Shown here one piece after another: positions 1 to 11,320 of a stretch of DNA of 64,000 nt. The position numbers were made by a program, and so were the translations under genes. The DNA is from Sinotaia quadrata (Eukaryota; Mollusca; Gastropoda; Architaenioglossa; Viviparidae). The notes below the pieces were generated by a model that was given only the letters and a program-made list of their open reading frames with translations, was not told the DNA's origin and made no database searches. The DNA is taken from contig CM054182.1 in the NCBI GenBank assembly GCA_028829895.1, positions 20,537,501-20,601,500 of the forward strand, in the 5' to 3' direction. Every line of letters starts with the position of its first letter. Position 1 is the first letter of the stretch.

Positions 1-13
1 GATATGTGTTGTT

Positions 14-150
14 TATGACTTTATCTAGTATAGAAATGGCTGAATGTGTGATGTGCATCTAGAATACAACTGATTGAATCTGTGATGTGTATCTAGAATA
101 CAACTGTCTGCATGTGTGTTGTGTATTTAGTGTACTCCTGAATAGACCTG
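14..150. repeat. Degenerate 34-bp tandem repeat, about 4 copies
   Basis: Copies begin with TCTAGWATA-like words at 24, 58 and 92 and a decayed TTTAGTGTA at 126, evenly spaced by 34 bp. Each has a GTGTGATGTG-like middle. The copies differ from one another at many sites, so the array is old. No gene is visible here. Confidence 0.7.
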
Positions 151-169
151 TATTCCTGGTTTACAATTT

Positions 170-359
170 ATTTGTTCAACAATGTGTATCTAATGTACAA
201 ATTAATGAGAGTTGTGTTGCGAATTTGGTGTAAATTTTACTGCAAACTGTTGATAAATGATGTTATTTGTTCAACAATGTGTATCTAATGTACAAATTAA
301 TGATACTTGTGCTGTGAATTTGGTGTATATTTTATTGCAAACTGTTGATAAATGATTTT
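170..359. repeat. 95-bp tandem duplication
   Basis: Two head-to-tail copies begin at 170 and 265 with ATTTGTTCAACAATGTGTAT. They are nearly identical, apart from changes such as GAGAGTTGTGTTGC against GATACTTGTGCTGT, so the duplication is recent. It is AT-rich non-coding DNA. Confidence 0.92.
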
Positions 360-387
360 ATTTCATGGACAGTGGTGGCGTAAAACT

Positions 388-505
388 AGTTATGAGTATT
401 AGTGTTCTGAACACATCAATTATACATTGGTAAAGTGAGTAAAAGCAGTTATGATAATTAGTGTTCTGAACACATCAATTATACATTGGTAAACTGAGTA
501 AAACT
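388..505. repeat. 59-bp tandem duplication
   Basis: Two adjacent copies start at 388 and 447. They share AGTGTTCTGAACACATCAAT and the following ATACATTGGTAAA. The word GTTCTGAAC is a short palindrome present in both. No coding potential is seen. Confidence 0.92.
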
Positions 506-924
506 AAGCACTGATAAAGTGAATATTCAGAATCTCTTCTAATTGTTTATCACAATTTGCATTAGACTTTGTTTTTATTTGTCTTAGTATTTGACTTTGA
601 CACTGCCATCTTAACGTGTCTCGTATAGGCACAAGTGACAGGCTTGCTGTGGTATTATTTGACAAACTTTACTCTTGCTTGAACATATGAGTTTGCAAAC
701 GCACACACCATACACTCTTCTATTAAAGGGTTTAATTCAGATAAACTTTCAGGGTTTAATTCAGATAAACTTTCAGTCTTGATTACAGGAATTTGATTTC
801 TAATCTCCTGCAATAATTATAACTGACAAGAGCACATCATCTTAAATTAAAGACAAAAACTAAGCATTTTACGATAATAAAACACCAGGGTACTAAATAA
901 ATATATTACACAGAGCACAGTAAC
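506..924. other. AT-rich unique stretch with one 24-bp duplication
   Basis: No gene is supported. The only structure is an exact 24-bp tandem duplication at 727-774 (AGGGTTTAATTCAGATAAAC followed by TTTC, twice). The remainder is AT-rich unique DNA leading into the array at 925. Confidence 0.7.
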
Positions 925-1320
925 ACAGTAAGCACATACAGAAAGACAACATACATGAGGTAGATAAAAACCTGCACAGTAGTATATACTAATAGCACAT
1001 ACAGAAAGAAAACATATACGGGGTATATTAAAACTTGCACAGTAGTATATACTAATAAACACGAGGAGGAAGAACATACATGGGACATATTAAAACATGT
1101 ACAGTAGTATATACTAAGAAACACATACAGAAAAAAACATATATGGGGTATATGAAAACGTACAACATAATAAACACATAGAAAGACAACATATACGGGG
1201 TATATTAAAACGTTCAATAGTATATACTAATAAACACATGTAGAAAGACAACATATACGGGGCATATTAAAACATGTATAATAGTATATAATAGTACTAA
1301 TAAACACATACAGTAAGACG
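925..1320. repeat. Variable ~62-bp minisatellite, about 6 copies
   Basis: The word ACATAYAYGGGGYATA recurs at about 949, 1012, 1074, 1138, 1189 and 1251 (spacings 63, 62, 64, 51 and 62 bp). It is followed by CAGTAGTATATACTAATAAA. The reading frames of about 76 and 103 codons on the minus strand here are rich in Tyr, Cys and Val and simply read the array, so they are not evidence of a gene. One copy is shortened to 51 bp. Confidence 0.93.
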
Positions 1321-2089
1321 ATGAAAGTGAAGCTGGGGTTTTAAAAAAGAAATATTTTAAGAGCATATCTGAAATACGTTATAGAATGAGTGCTGGAACT
1401 CAAACTGCATTTCATTCCAGTTAACAAGACCTTGGTATGAGAAAGGATTCTGAACATGTTTTGGGTTTCCTAATGGACATGGCTAAGGATATGAGTTCTG
1501 AAAGGATTGTGAACATGCTTTGGGATTCCTAATGGACATGGCTAAGGATAGGAGTTCTCAAAGAAGAGCATAAATGTTGAATGCAAACAGATGTAATTTT
1601 GGACTGATACATTAAGTTACAATCAGTCAGTGAAACATAAAAAACGTGAGATCTTCTCCTTGATTCTGCAGTGAACAGGTAGTCAGTGAAGGTTATGGCT
1701 AAAAAAAAAAGGAGCAGTGTATTGAGTTTTATGGGCTCTTGGACTGATCTGAGCAGCTGTGTTGTGGACTTCAAGTTTCTACAGCAGACAGTGTACAGAG
1801 AGAAGACAGGTGATGCAGTCAGATTGTGATAAAAACTAACAAATGTATGAAAAGTGTTGTATCTGTGAATGAGATAAGTTTACGACAGGAGTTTAATTGC
1901 TTCAATCTAGGAATGTTAGTTTGCAGGTATTCATGAAAGCTGAAAGAGTACCGTCAAGTATGGTCCCAGGTTTCCCAGTGAATGGCAACATTTTATGGGA
2001 ATACTACTGATTACGTGATTAGGAATCTGAATGTGAAGACGATATCCACAAATTTGACAGCTTCTTGAAGATGTGGCTTTACACATTTG
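1321..2089. other. Mostly unique AT-rich stretch with a 59-bp tandem duplication
   Basis: A 59-bp duplication occupies 1441-1558. Both copies contain CTAATGGACATGGCTAAGGA, with a few substitutions between them. The rest holds no gene, RNA or mobile element that I can recognise. Confidence 0.7.
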
Positions 2090-3140
2090 TCTTTGCGTTC
2101 TAGATATGATTTTTGAAAGGTTACTAGTAAAACTGGTTTTACAGATTTACCAATTCCTATTACACATGAAAAGACGCAGTTTCTAACAAAAATCCCTTCA
2201 CACAGAGCCCACTATTCTTTTGTGTTTATAGCATATACCTGATATTATCTTTAGCCATTTCGCTCTTGATATTACGTAAAAGAGTCTCCATAAGACCACA
2301 TTCACAATCTTTAGTCACTTCACTCAAGACATAAGAAAGCCTCTAGTAGACCTCACTTCACACTAGTCACTTCCTTTTAGGCATGACATAAGACACAATC
2401 TCTAGAAGACAAGATTTCAACCTTTAGCCCCTCTAGTCCAGTCATGACGTATGACACAATCTCTAGAAGACATGATTTCACACTTTAGCCCCTCTTATCT
2501 AGACATGACGTAAGACACAATAGAAGACTTGATTTCACAATTTAGCCCCTCTTGTCTAGACATGACGTAAGACAATCTCTAGTAGGCCTGATTAACACAC
2601 ATTTGATAATTCCTTCTACGCATGATACAAAATTTATATTTTAGTATAAATGATTTAACACATTTACATAAATTCTTTCTAGAAAGGATATAAAATACAT
2701 GATGTTTAGCCTGTGTAAAAGAATGTGTTAAATGTGCGTGGATAATGTCAATTTAGATAAAATGTGCGTGGATAATGTCAATTAAGTGTACACATTTTAA
2801 GTTATTTATATGACCTAGAAGTATATGTATGTCAATTTAGATAAATGTGCGTGGATAATGTCAATTAAGTGTACACATTTTAAGTTATTTATATGACCTA
2901 GAAGTATATGTATCTTTAACGTATACAGTCTAATAGACCTGTTTACTCACTTCATGAAAATGATATAAAGTACTAGGAGGCTTAAATTCACAAATTTACC
3001 AATTCCTTGAAGACATCAACGTTTAGGCAAAAATTAACTGACCATTTACCATTTTTCTTCTAAAAAGATTTCTTGAAGGTTTGATTTCACAGATTTGCCA
3101 CTTTCTTTTAGTCGTGACATAATTCTCAGAGCCTCGACAG
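2090..3140. repeat. Old, highly diverged ~60-bp array
   Basis: Variants of a unit containing TCTAGAAGACNTGATTTCAC, then TTTAGCCCCTCT and then GACATGACGTAAGACAC are clearest at 2400-2600 (spacing 61, then 56). Decayed relatives with TTTCACAGATTT and CCAATTCCT words reach from about 2090 to 3140. The separate 84-bp duplication at 2745-2912 sits inside this span. Confidence 0.7.
2745..2912. repeat. 84-bp tandem duplication
   Basis: Copies start at 2745 and 2829 with ATGTCAATTTAGATAAA. Both carry ATGTGCGTGGATAATGTCAA and TTATTTATATGACCTAGAAG, and they are almost identical. An additional half unit (AATGTGCGTGGATAATGTCA) lies at 2731, so the unit has internal duplication. Confidence 0.93.
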
Positions 3141-3224
3141 CGAAACTCTGTAGATTAACCAGTCAAGTTGCGAGGTCGTGGCTTGCAAAATCATGTATCG
3201 TGCAGTCTTTCCGACGCTTTCCAG

Positions 3225-3300
3225 TGCAGCGTGTCGCTTTATCTTCGGATCTCGTGCTGTATGTCGCTTTATGTTCGGATGTCATGCAGCGTGGCATGCA
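3225..3300. repeat. Short ~30-bp repeat in a GC-richer patch
   Basis: TGTCGCTTTAT recurs at 3232 and 3262, each followed by a TTCGGAT word, and CAGCGTG occurs on both sides. The surrounding 3110-3340 is GC-richer than its neighbours and lets two overlapping frames stay open (about 80 and 69 codons), but neither resembles a known protein. Confidence 0.6.
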
Positions 3301-3860
3301 ACCTGAATCTAGCGCGCGTGCAGAAAACGTTCCATGACTTTCTGCATATTACAAATAGGTACGATCCCTTTGTTTAAAATAAATGTCTTATTTTATATGT
3401 GTACTTGTCAAACGGGTTCTTCTCCCTCTTGTAGTTATTGAGATTGCTTCTCCACTGAACGTACACTCTCATTAGTTAATATTATAATGTAATTACATAC
3501 ATTTCAAGATACTTTCAAGTGAAATATAATAGTATATTCCTAATTAGGAATCAAGCTTAACTTAATATAATAGCAGATTCGAATTTAGGCTGGTCTTTAC
3601 TATCTGGGTCTTTAGCACTGAGTGATACAAATATTTTCATTAAGTCTCTCCCACATAACACTTCACGCTGGCAAGGTCTTCATTGCTACGTAGAATTAAT
3701 GATATGTTAAATTAATTTTTTTCTTAAGCACTCCACAAACTGTTCATTCCTTGCCACTTTAATAATACAAGAAACAACTATACAAATATTCGACTGTACA
3801 ACTGTCGACAGAATAGTGATAGAAATCAAGAATATAGTCAGATAAAATATACATGAGCAG
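3301..3860. other. AT-rich unique stretch, no gene seen
   Basis: No open frame of note, no array and no RNA gene. The sequence becomes TA-rich before the (TG)n tract at 3861. Confidence 0.6.
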
Positions 3861-3861
3861 T

Positions 3862-3926
<65 letters not shown>

Positions 3927-3963
3927 TGTGTGTGTATGTGTGTGTGTGTGTATGTATGTATGT
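3861..3963. repeat. (TG)n microsatellite
   Basis: About 100 bp of TGTG interrupted by a few TATG words, ending in a TATG tetranucleotide run. Alternating purine-pyrimidine DNA of this length can adopt Z-DNA. The minus-strand frame reading poly-(His-Thr) is an artefact. Confidence 0.98.
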
Positions 3964-4040
3964 ATTCTCATCCATTCATTATATGATCTGGAAAAATAAT
4001 TAATAATATTCTATCCTAATGTTAAGATTCTAATCATTAA

Positions 4041-4042
4041 AA

Positions 4043-4118
<76 letters not shown>

Positions 4119-4119
4119 C
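4041..4119. repeat. (GA)n microsatellite
   Basis: About 80 bp of GAGA with three AAAG interruptions. It is a pure homopurine strand, so a triplex (H-DNA) conformation is possible. It lies about 80 bp after the (TG)n tract. Confidence 0.98.
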
Positions 4120-4317
4120 TTCATAAATGTACATAGTACTAACTAACATTGCCGCTGTCGCAATGTATATTCTCAGGGCAGAGTTTACAGCGAAGCTTGC
4201 CAGTAATTGCACATATAAATTAAATACGATCACATTAAATCCTTGAAATTAAGAAACATACAGTTTATTCTTGAATGTTAAAGAAAGAACCTGTTCTCTT
4301 TCTCTCTAATTACAGCT

Positions 4318-4731
4318 CGTCTTCATAGAACTACCAGTAGGCAATGTAATTATACCAACACAACGTCTTCATAGAACTACCAGTAGGCAATGTAATTATA
4401 CCAACACAATGTCTTCATAGAACTACTATTAGGCAATGTAATTATACCAACACAATGTCTTCATAGAACTACTATTAGGCAATGTAATTATACCAACACA
4501 ATGTCTTCATAGAACTACTATTAGGCAATGTAATTATACCAACACAATGTCTTCATAGAACTACCAGTAGGCAATGTAATTATACCAACACAATGTCTTC
4601 ATAGAACTACCAGTAGGCAATGTAATTATACCAACACAATGTCTTCATAGAACTACCAGTAGGCACTGTAATTATACCAACACAATGTCTTCATAGAACT
4701 ACTATTAGGCAATGTAATTATACCAACACAA
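4318..4731. repeat. 46-bp minisatellite, exactly 9 copies
   Basis: Unit: GTCTTCATAGAACTAC, a variable six-base site, AGGCAATGTAATTATACCAA and CACAA. Nine full copies of 46 bp fill the interval with no length change. A diagnostic site reads CCAGTA or CTATTA. In copy order the variants are P P T T T P P P T, with P for CCAGTA and T for CTATTA. Block-wise ordering suggests duplication of multi-copy segments. A strong splice-acceptor-like sequence ends three bases before the first copy. Confidence 0.97.
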
Positions 4732-5404
4732 TGTCACTGATACACTCTCGCTTCGTGCTCGTGAATATGTCACACACAAAATTCTCTCGCATTCAATTTT
4801 GATCCTACTGCTTGTTTAGTACCTCAGAATAGCACAAAGCAACCAGGTACAGAAACAGAATGGCATTCCTTCCACTGTAGTTAATATAACTTGGTCTATT
4901 TATAAGCCAGGTTTCACATTGTACTATGGTGTAAAGATTTAAGAATTTTTAATATTTAGAATTAGAAATATCAAAAGTTTTGTCTGTGGGAAGCTTGTTC
5001 CTTATAATACAGAATGCACGCGCGCGCGCACACACACACGTGCATTTATATATATGCATGTATGCGCTCGTTTTTGTGTTTTTATTTTTGCATAATGCGT
5101 GGTGTGCACTAATTATAGGTCAGCCAGTTTTGCACATTACCTCCCTTTTGATGTAGACTGTACGTATTGAGCAGTGTCCTGACCGATGTCAGGCGTTTGA
5201 GTTGCCTGTTGCTGCTGCATGATTAATTAGGTCATGCACTGTTCATTTATTACCTTGCGCATTTATGAATTCCAGAAAGGAATCAATAACTCTCACTTGC
5301 ACTCCGTCGTTAGCAATCTGTCAGTGCTATAAAATAAACTAATGGGTTGTTGTTTTTTTTTAAAGCTACACTGTAGTAAACAAGTTCACTTCCATGATTT
5401 AAGG
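4732..5404. other. Unique stretch with a short CG/CA tract
   Basis: Contains an alternating CGCGCG-CACACA tract at about 5018-5042 and a TATATA word just after it. No gene, RNA or array otherwise. Confidence 0.6.
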
Positions 5405-5426
5405 TGCGCATGTGTTTTACGTATTG

Positions 5427-5458
<32 letters not shown>

Positions 5459-5589
5459 ATCTAAATACTAGTCTGTTTGTATATAGTGTGCAAGTGTTGT
5501 CCGTGTGTTTGTGTGTATGTATGTGTGTATCTAAATACTAGTCTGCTTGCATATAGTGTGCGTGTGTTTTACGTATTGGTGTGAGTGTG

Positions 5590-5620
<31 letters not shown>

Positions 5621-5700
5621 ATCTAAATACTAGTCTGTTTGTATATAGCGTGCATGTGTTGTGCGTGTGTTTGTATGTATATATGCGAGTCTGTTTATAT
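5405..5700. repeat. GT-rich compound repeat with ~154-bp superunit
   Basis: TGTGTTTTACGTATTGGTGT occurs at about 5410 and 5563. CTAAATACTAGTCTG occurs at about 5461, 5530 and 5624, each followed by ATATAG and then TG-rich sequence. A TG microsatellite has been carried along when the larger unit duplicated. Confidence 0.85.
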
Positions 5701-6221
5701 ATACTGTAAATATATGTTGTGTATGGGTTATGTGTGCGTCTGTTAGAAAATGTATGCTAGGTTCATTTTATAATATATTACTGGAAAAGATAAATTATGA
5801 TTTACCGCATGTTGTTTATTTTTATTTTTTTAAAGTTGTTCTTTTAATAAAAGCACAACTTCATTCCGGCAGTTTAACATCATTAATGCATTCATACAAG
5901 TTAATTTGCAAATAAGACTTTCAAATGAGACTGGAGAAATTAAAAGATAAAGTGCTCAATAATTTATATGCGCTGCATTTAAACTAACGAAGTTTACTTG
6001 AGATCTTCAAAGATTTCATTCATTATTTTCAACATATTTTTCTGCATCAATTGTAAATGCCCATTTTATGTACGACAGCTATTAAAAATAATGAAGACTT
6101 TCTTACGTCAGACGTTATTATAATAGAAACAAATATAGTCGAATACAAACATTCAGCATAAAGAATTTCATTTTAAAACAAATCATTTCCTATGTAATCT
6201 CTTTCTCACTTACTCACTCAC
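5701..6221. other. AT-rich unique stretch, no gene seen
   Basis: TA-rich sequence. The 84-codon plus-strand frame that starts in the preceding GT repeat and runs to 5915 has no recognisable domain. Confidence 0.55.
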
Positions 6222-6288
<67 letters not shown>

Positions 6289-6297
6289 GCACGCACA
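6222..6297. repeat. Compound (CT)n(CA)n(CGCA)n microsatellite
   Basis: About 25 bp of CTCT passes directly into about 40 bp of CACA and then three ACGC units. Confidence 0.97.
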
Positions 6298-6639
6298 ATT
6301 CCTAAACTCCGCTATTTGGCACACAAACGCATACACAAATCAACTGAGGGGAAATCTCTTACTTTTAATGGCTCCGAAATTAGCTGGTGAAACAAAAATA
6401 AAGAAAGCGAGTATAAAACAAGTCATCATCCATAAAAACTGCATTAGTTTAATTGCCTTGCCATTCTCAGACAAGAGTATGAATAAAAACAGCATACAAG
6501 TTCCACCATTGAGCCTCTTTCCTGCTGAGACACTGTAGCGGGAGTTGCGCCCCTTATCATTAAAAAAATAAATAAAAATGTGCGTCTCGCTTTCCCAGTC
6601 TTTCCCCAGTTCAGCTTTATATCATGAAGTCTTAACTAA

Positions 6640-6812
6640 AAGCCAGTAAAATGTAGAGCCAGTTTAACTTAAGAGTCTATATAACTGGGAGCCAGAATAA
6701 CGTATAATTTAGGGGCAGATTAATGAAGAGCCAACATAACGTGTATCCAATATAACAAAATGAAGAACCAGGAGAGGCAGAGAACCAACATAACGTGGAG
6801 CCAGTATAATTT
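6640..6812. repeat. Degenerate ~20-bp repeat, AGCCARYATAACGT-like
   Basis: The words AGCCAGTAAAATGT, AGCCAGTTTAACTT, AGCCAGAATAACGT, AGCCAACATAACGT, AACCAACATAACGT and AGCCAGTATAAT follow one another at irregular spacings of about 20 to 60 bp. The copies are old and uneven. Confidence 0.65.
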
Positions 6813-6950
6813 TATACACCTTGTGATAAACTAACACGCATAAAGTCTGCCTGGCACTTGATGAATAGTGGGTAAACACATCCTCTTTGTGTGAACCACA
6901 CAATGAACCACAATCCCCCACCCCAAAGAGATTTTAGTTCTTGAAACTTG

Positions 6951-7422
6951 GTGTGCGTGTGTGAGCGCGCGCGTGTGGGTGTAGGGTGTGTGTGTGTGTT
7001 GAACTGAGGTGTTGAGAGTGTATTTTTCCTTATATCAGTACAACTGAATATGGTGGATGCTTTGTTTCACCATAAAGGCATAAACCATCCAACACACACA
7101 ATTTCCAGTTCCAAAGTAGTTATGGATCTTTAGCATGCTCAGCACACAGACATCCCATTTATCGTCCTAATTCATGGATTAAGCAATACGGAGCGTTTAT
7201 TTTATATACACTACCGTTGAGAATTTAAATCTAAAGAGACTGATGGAAGCAATCAATATAACAGAGGGAAAATGTGCCAATTTACCAATGATAAATGAAT
7301 GCTGCACATTAGTTTTTTCTTATTTCTAGATAAGTGTGATGACTGAATAATTGAATTATTATTATAAACAATAAATACACACACACACACACACATAGAT
7401 GTAAAATCACCCGTCGCCACAT

Positions 7423-7454
<32 letters not shown>
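6951..7454. repeat. Cluster of GT/CA dinucleotide tracts
   Basis: A GTGT/GCGC mixed tract lies at 6951-7000, with (CA)n at about 7376-7396 and again at 7423-7454. The sequence between is unique and AT-rich and holds no recognisable gene. Confidence 0.85.
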
Positions 7455-7457
<3 letters not shown>

Positions 7458-8640
7458 CAACCCGATGTAGAAAAAACGAATTATTTTCATGCAGTGCACA
7501 GGGCAAGGTCATTACGTTACAGGAGGAACACAGAGTTCACTGCGAAATATAATTTAATGATTTATTTATAACTTTTCTCATACTGAATCGTGTTCACTTA
7601 TGTGTTTCTTGCTACCTACCTTTCTCTCTGATTCTCTCTTTCATCGTTTCACGCGCTCCTCACCCACCCACCCCTCTCTCTCTCTCTCTCTCTCTCTCTG
7701 TGCGTGATTCATGAGCGTGTACCTGTAACTAGCAAGCATCTATGAATTAAATAATTTAATCAGACAAATAATTTAGCTTCTGTGCCTTGGATCTCTCCAA
7801 TGAATACTTTCTAGATAGCCAGAGATGCTTAGTAAAACTGTGCTGAATGTCACAGACTGTGGAAGTTATGTGGTCGCTGTACAGAAATTAAAAGGCCACG
7901 ATTAAAAACAAGATTCGAAAACGTCCCACCCACCCACCGCTCTTCCAACAGATGACGTGTCTCGTCTAGTCCATCAACATCCTAATCAACCGTAATGTAA
8001 AACATGCGGATCGTGTAGTGTAGTGCTACTGCAAACTCGAATGTTGGGTCAACTGTGACGCAGAGATACTGTGCGTTCAAATGTAACAGCTACATGTTTA
8101 AACCCTTCTCTAGGTCTGTGGTCCACCTACTACAACCCTGAAGCAATGTGGCAACAGTTTGCAGTGGAACCATTCCAGGCAAAGAGCAACCAAACAGGGC
8201 CTGGTTGAAATGAAAATCAGAACCGAAGGGAATTGGCTTCTGAGAGTGACAGAAGCTGGTTGGAATTAGCGAACAATAAACGACCACATGTGTTATGGGA
8301 GTGCGCGCCAGCAGGAGAAACTAACCAACAGAAACATAACAGGGAAGTCTGAAAGTATGATCCACATACCCCCTGGCTTCGTGCTTCAAAATGTCAGCAG
8401 TGCCCTGTACAAAAAAAAGTGTACAAATAACATAAAATATGTAGGAATGTCACGTGACGTTTAGACTAACAGTTACGTATAATTTGACGGAATGCCTGCT
8501 GATGAATAAGAAGAAATTGCGCAGCTCAGGCAAAGAGCTGTCTCAAAAGATTGAGATGGCAAGTCCTGGGGAGATACTGTATAATGATTACGCAGTAGAA
8601 AGTGTTATAACCACAGGGACAAGACCTGAAGCAATGCACT
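7455..8640. other. Unique stretch with a (CT)n tract
   Basis: A (CT)n tract sits at about 7669-7699. A minus-strand frame at 8090-8287 (65 codons) has mixed composition, but I do not recognise it and it lacks supporting splice or start context. The region 8090-8300 has less repeat character than its surroundings and could be a decayed transposon, which is only a guess. Confidence 0.5.
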
Positions 8641-8935
8641 TTCAGTAGATAAGGACGATGGCCGACTAAACTAATTAGTAATGAGGGACATATAAGCATT
8701 GTATGTAGGCAAAATAAATCACAGACTAAGCTCATCGATAATGAAATGCACATATTTATTTTGTGTGGGCAAATATATTACGGACTAATCAGTAATGATT
8801 TATACATAGTAATTCTGAGTAGGCAATTATACAACAGACTCTAACTAACCAGTAATGACGTCTATAGAAATAGTCTGTATAAGCAAATAATATACACACT
8901 AACCTAATCGGTCATGAAAATGTGCTTATGAATAT
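8641..8935. repeat. Degenerate ~65-bp array, 4-5 copies
   Basis: Successive units contain ACTAAN(C/T)TAATCRGTAATGA-like words followed by an ATATA and TRTGTAGGCAAAT stretch, at about 8669, 8727, 8783, 8840 and 8902. Divergence is high. Confidence 0.75.
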
Positions 8936-9487
8936 GCGAATAAACTGGAAGACTGAAGTTATATTCTGGAACTGAGATGCCTGTTACATTAAGAGTAATC
9001 TAACTTTTATATGACGTAATAGTGATATACGCTATGCATGAAGATCTCAAATGTCCTAGATCTATGCAAATCAAAATTCATTCAAAATACTACAGGAACA
9101 CCCAAACTTAAATAACGTGAATTGTATATATATAGTACTATTTGTAAGTCAAGATGCAAGTAAAGCCAAATGAATAAACAGATCTAGTTTACGCCGAATG
9201 TATTTTTTAAAAAGTAATCTACGCGAAATCCTAGATTAAACAACAAATGTATGTATAGTAACATATTAAGACGTATATCGTATAACACAAAATGTAAAGA
9301 AAATATCACAACAGAGTCTAGATCTACGTCAAGCAAATATAAATGCATCATAATACATGGAGGCTTATATACAAGTAATGCCAATATATACATATCACAT
9401 GATGGCACATACATTAAGAAAAGATAAATCATACGTAATACCACAAAAAGAGGTGCAATTAAATATAACAAAATGTAATTAGAAATG
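8936..9487. other. AT-rich stretch, no gene seen
   Basis: A minus-strand frame of 104 codons (9184-9498) is rich in Leu, Ile and Tyr, as expected from AT-rich DNA, and shows no motif of a known membrane protein family. Confidence 0.5.
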
Positions 9488-9725
9488 TAAAAAATCACTC
9501 ACGACATGAATTGGAAAACAAACGTCATAAAATCGCTCACATCGTGAATTTGGGAAACAAACGTTAGAAAATCACTAACGACATGAATTGGGAAACAAAT
9601 GTTAGAAAATTACTCCATGACATAAATTAGAAAAGAAGTGCTAGACAATAACTCACAAGTATAAATTACAAAACGTTAGAAAATCAGTCACCGATATGAA
9701 TTGGTAAACGTTAGAAAATCAGTTA
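9488..9725. repeat. Degenerate ~43-bp array, about 6 copies
   Basis: Units carry GTTAGAAAATCACTNACGAC, then ATGAATTGGGAAACAAAC. Spacing is about 42 to 46 bp, shortening in the last copies. Confidence 0.85.
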
Positions 9726-9761
9726 CATTGGTAGCGGTTTTGTTTTAATGCATGCTCAATG

Positions 9762-10022
9762 ACGAGATGACGTGGATTATTAAGCATTAAAAAGCAAGAT
9801 GGCGTGGATGATTAAGCATTAAAAAGCAAGATGGCGTGGATGATTAAGCATTAAGAAACAAAATGATGTGGATGATTAAGCATTAAGAAACAAGAAGATG
9901 TGGATGATTAAGCATTAAGAAACAAAATTATGTGGATGATTAAGCATTAAGAAACAAGAAGATGTGGATGATTAAGCATTAAGAGACAAGCTTATGTACT
10001 TGATTAAGCATTAAAAACAAGT
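9762..10022. repeat. ~32-bp minisatellite, about 8 copies
   Basis: The constant part is GTGGATGATTAAGCATTAA and the variable part is AAAGCAAGATGGC / GAAACAAAATGAT / GAAACAAGAAGAT. The last four full copies alternate between two versions of the variable part. The two AAGATGGCG words match the core of the YY1-type motif, probably by chance. Confidence 0.95.
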
Positions 10023-10699
10023 AGTTTATTTCAAATTCACGTTACATTTCCTATTCTGACTGTTAATTGCATGACGTGCAGGATATGGAGGGGAGGGGGG
10101 AATTAAAAAGGGCAAAACATAGTGATGTAAAAAATATTAATGGATTTGTAATCATGCACATGGACATATAAATGATTTCCAATGATTGTTCGGCACAGCT
10201 AAAAGTAAAAAATACTTAACATTATCTAGAATCCAATGAGTTATTCTAAATACTTTTATGCTAATTTTGGAATAACGATAAATATAAATCTTCGTAAAAT
10301 TGGCTTTAGTGGCTGATTATTTCGAATTAAAAAGGAACCTACAAATGTGGTTTATAAATATTTTTAGTTATAATTTATCGAGTTGTATTCCGTTATTATT
10401 AAGGACATTGCAATTTGAATTCATATTGACGTACGACATACACAAGGAAGCACACAGACAGACAGACAGATAGAAAGACACAAAGATTTATTTCTATATG
10501 TATATGCGTTTATATGTGCGTCTGTGTAATCTCGTACATGCGAATGCGTATGTGCTTGAGTGTGACTGAATCTAAACAACCTTAAATATTTATTTTTAAA
10601 CAGTACAAGATTAGAGGCGAAAAAGAAAGAGATTTCTTTAACATTCATTTCATATAACCGTATCTATGTTCACAAGAAACAAGCAAACAAACTGATCAT
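10023..10699. other. AT-rich stretch with a short G-run
   Basis: GGAGGGGAGGGGGG lies at about 10086-10100. Otherwise TA-rich sequence with no array or gene. An old (CAGA)n word run is at about 10455-10475. Confidence 0.55.
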
Positions 10700-11320
10700 A
10701 GCAGATAATAACATAGTATTTATATATTAGAATTTTTTTTTGAGATCAAATGCCATCTGTCTTTATATATTTCAAGCACAGTAGTTATTCATTTATTAGA
10801 AATACGGTTTAGAGAACAGATTCGTATTATCCACATATAATAACATGCCACACCCCCGTGTAAATGCCATTTTTCTTTATATATTTCAAACAATCGAATC
10901 ATAAAAGATAAGAAACACAGTATTTATGTCTATTTATTGGAAATAAGGTTGAGAGAACAGATTTGAACAACTAGGCATATTTAAAGCATGAGTTTTAAAT
11001 GTCATTTGGCATCTTCTATTTGAAACAAACAGTATTTATTGGAAATAAGGCGTAGAGAACATATCTGAATCATATTCACATACTTTCAGGTCATGTGTGT
11101 GCATGTCATATCATTGTATCTATTTTAAACAAACACAGTACTTATTGGAAATAAGGCGTAGAGAACATATCTGAATCATATTCACATACTTTCAGGTCAC
11201 GTTTGAGCATGGGTCATATCATTATATCTACTTAAAACTAACTAACGATTACAGGGAAGTAACAGAAAAATCATTAATTTACTAGAAATAAGAAATACAG
11301 AGCAGATTCTTGCGCATCCT
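10700..11320. repeat. Old ~106-130-bp array, 4-5 diverged copies
   Basis: TTATTGGAAATAAGG followed by AGAGAACAKATYTGAA marks each unit. The last two good copies are 106 bp apart (11041 and 11147) and nearly identical over about 60 bp, while earlier ones are diverged. Confidence 0.85.
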
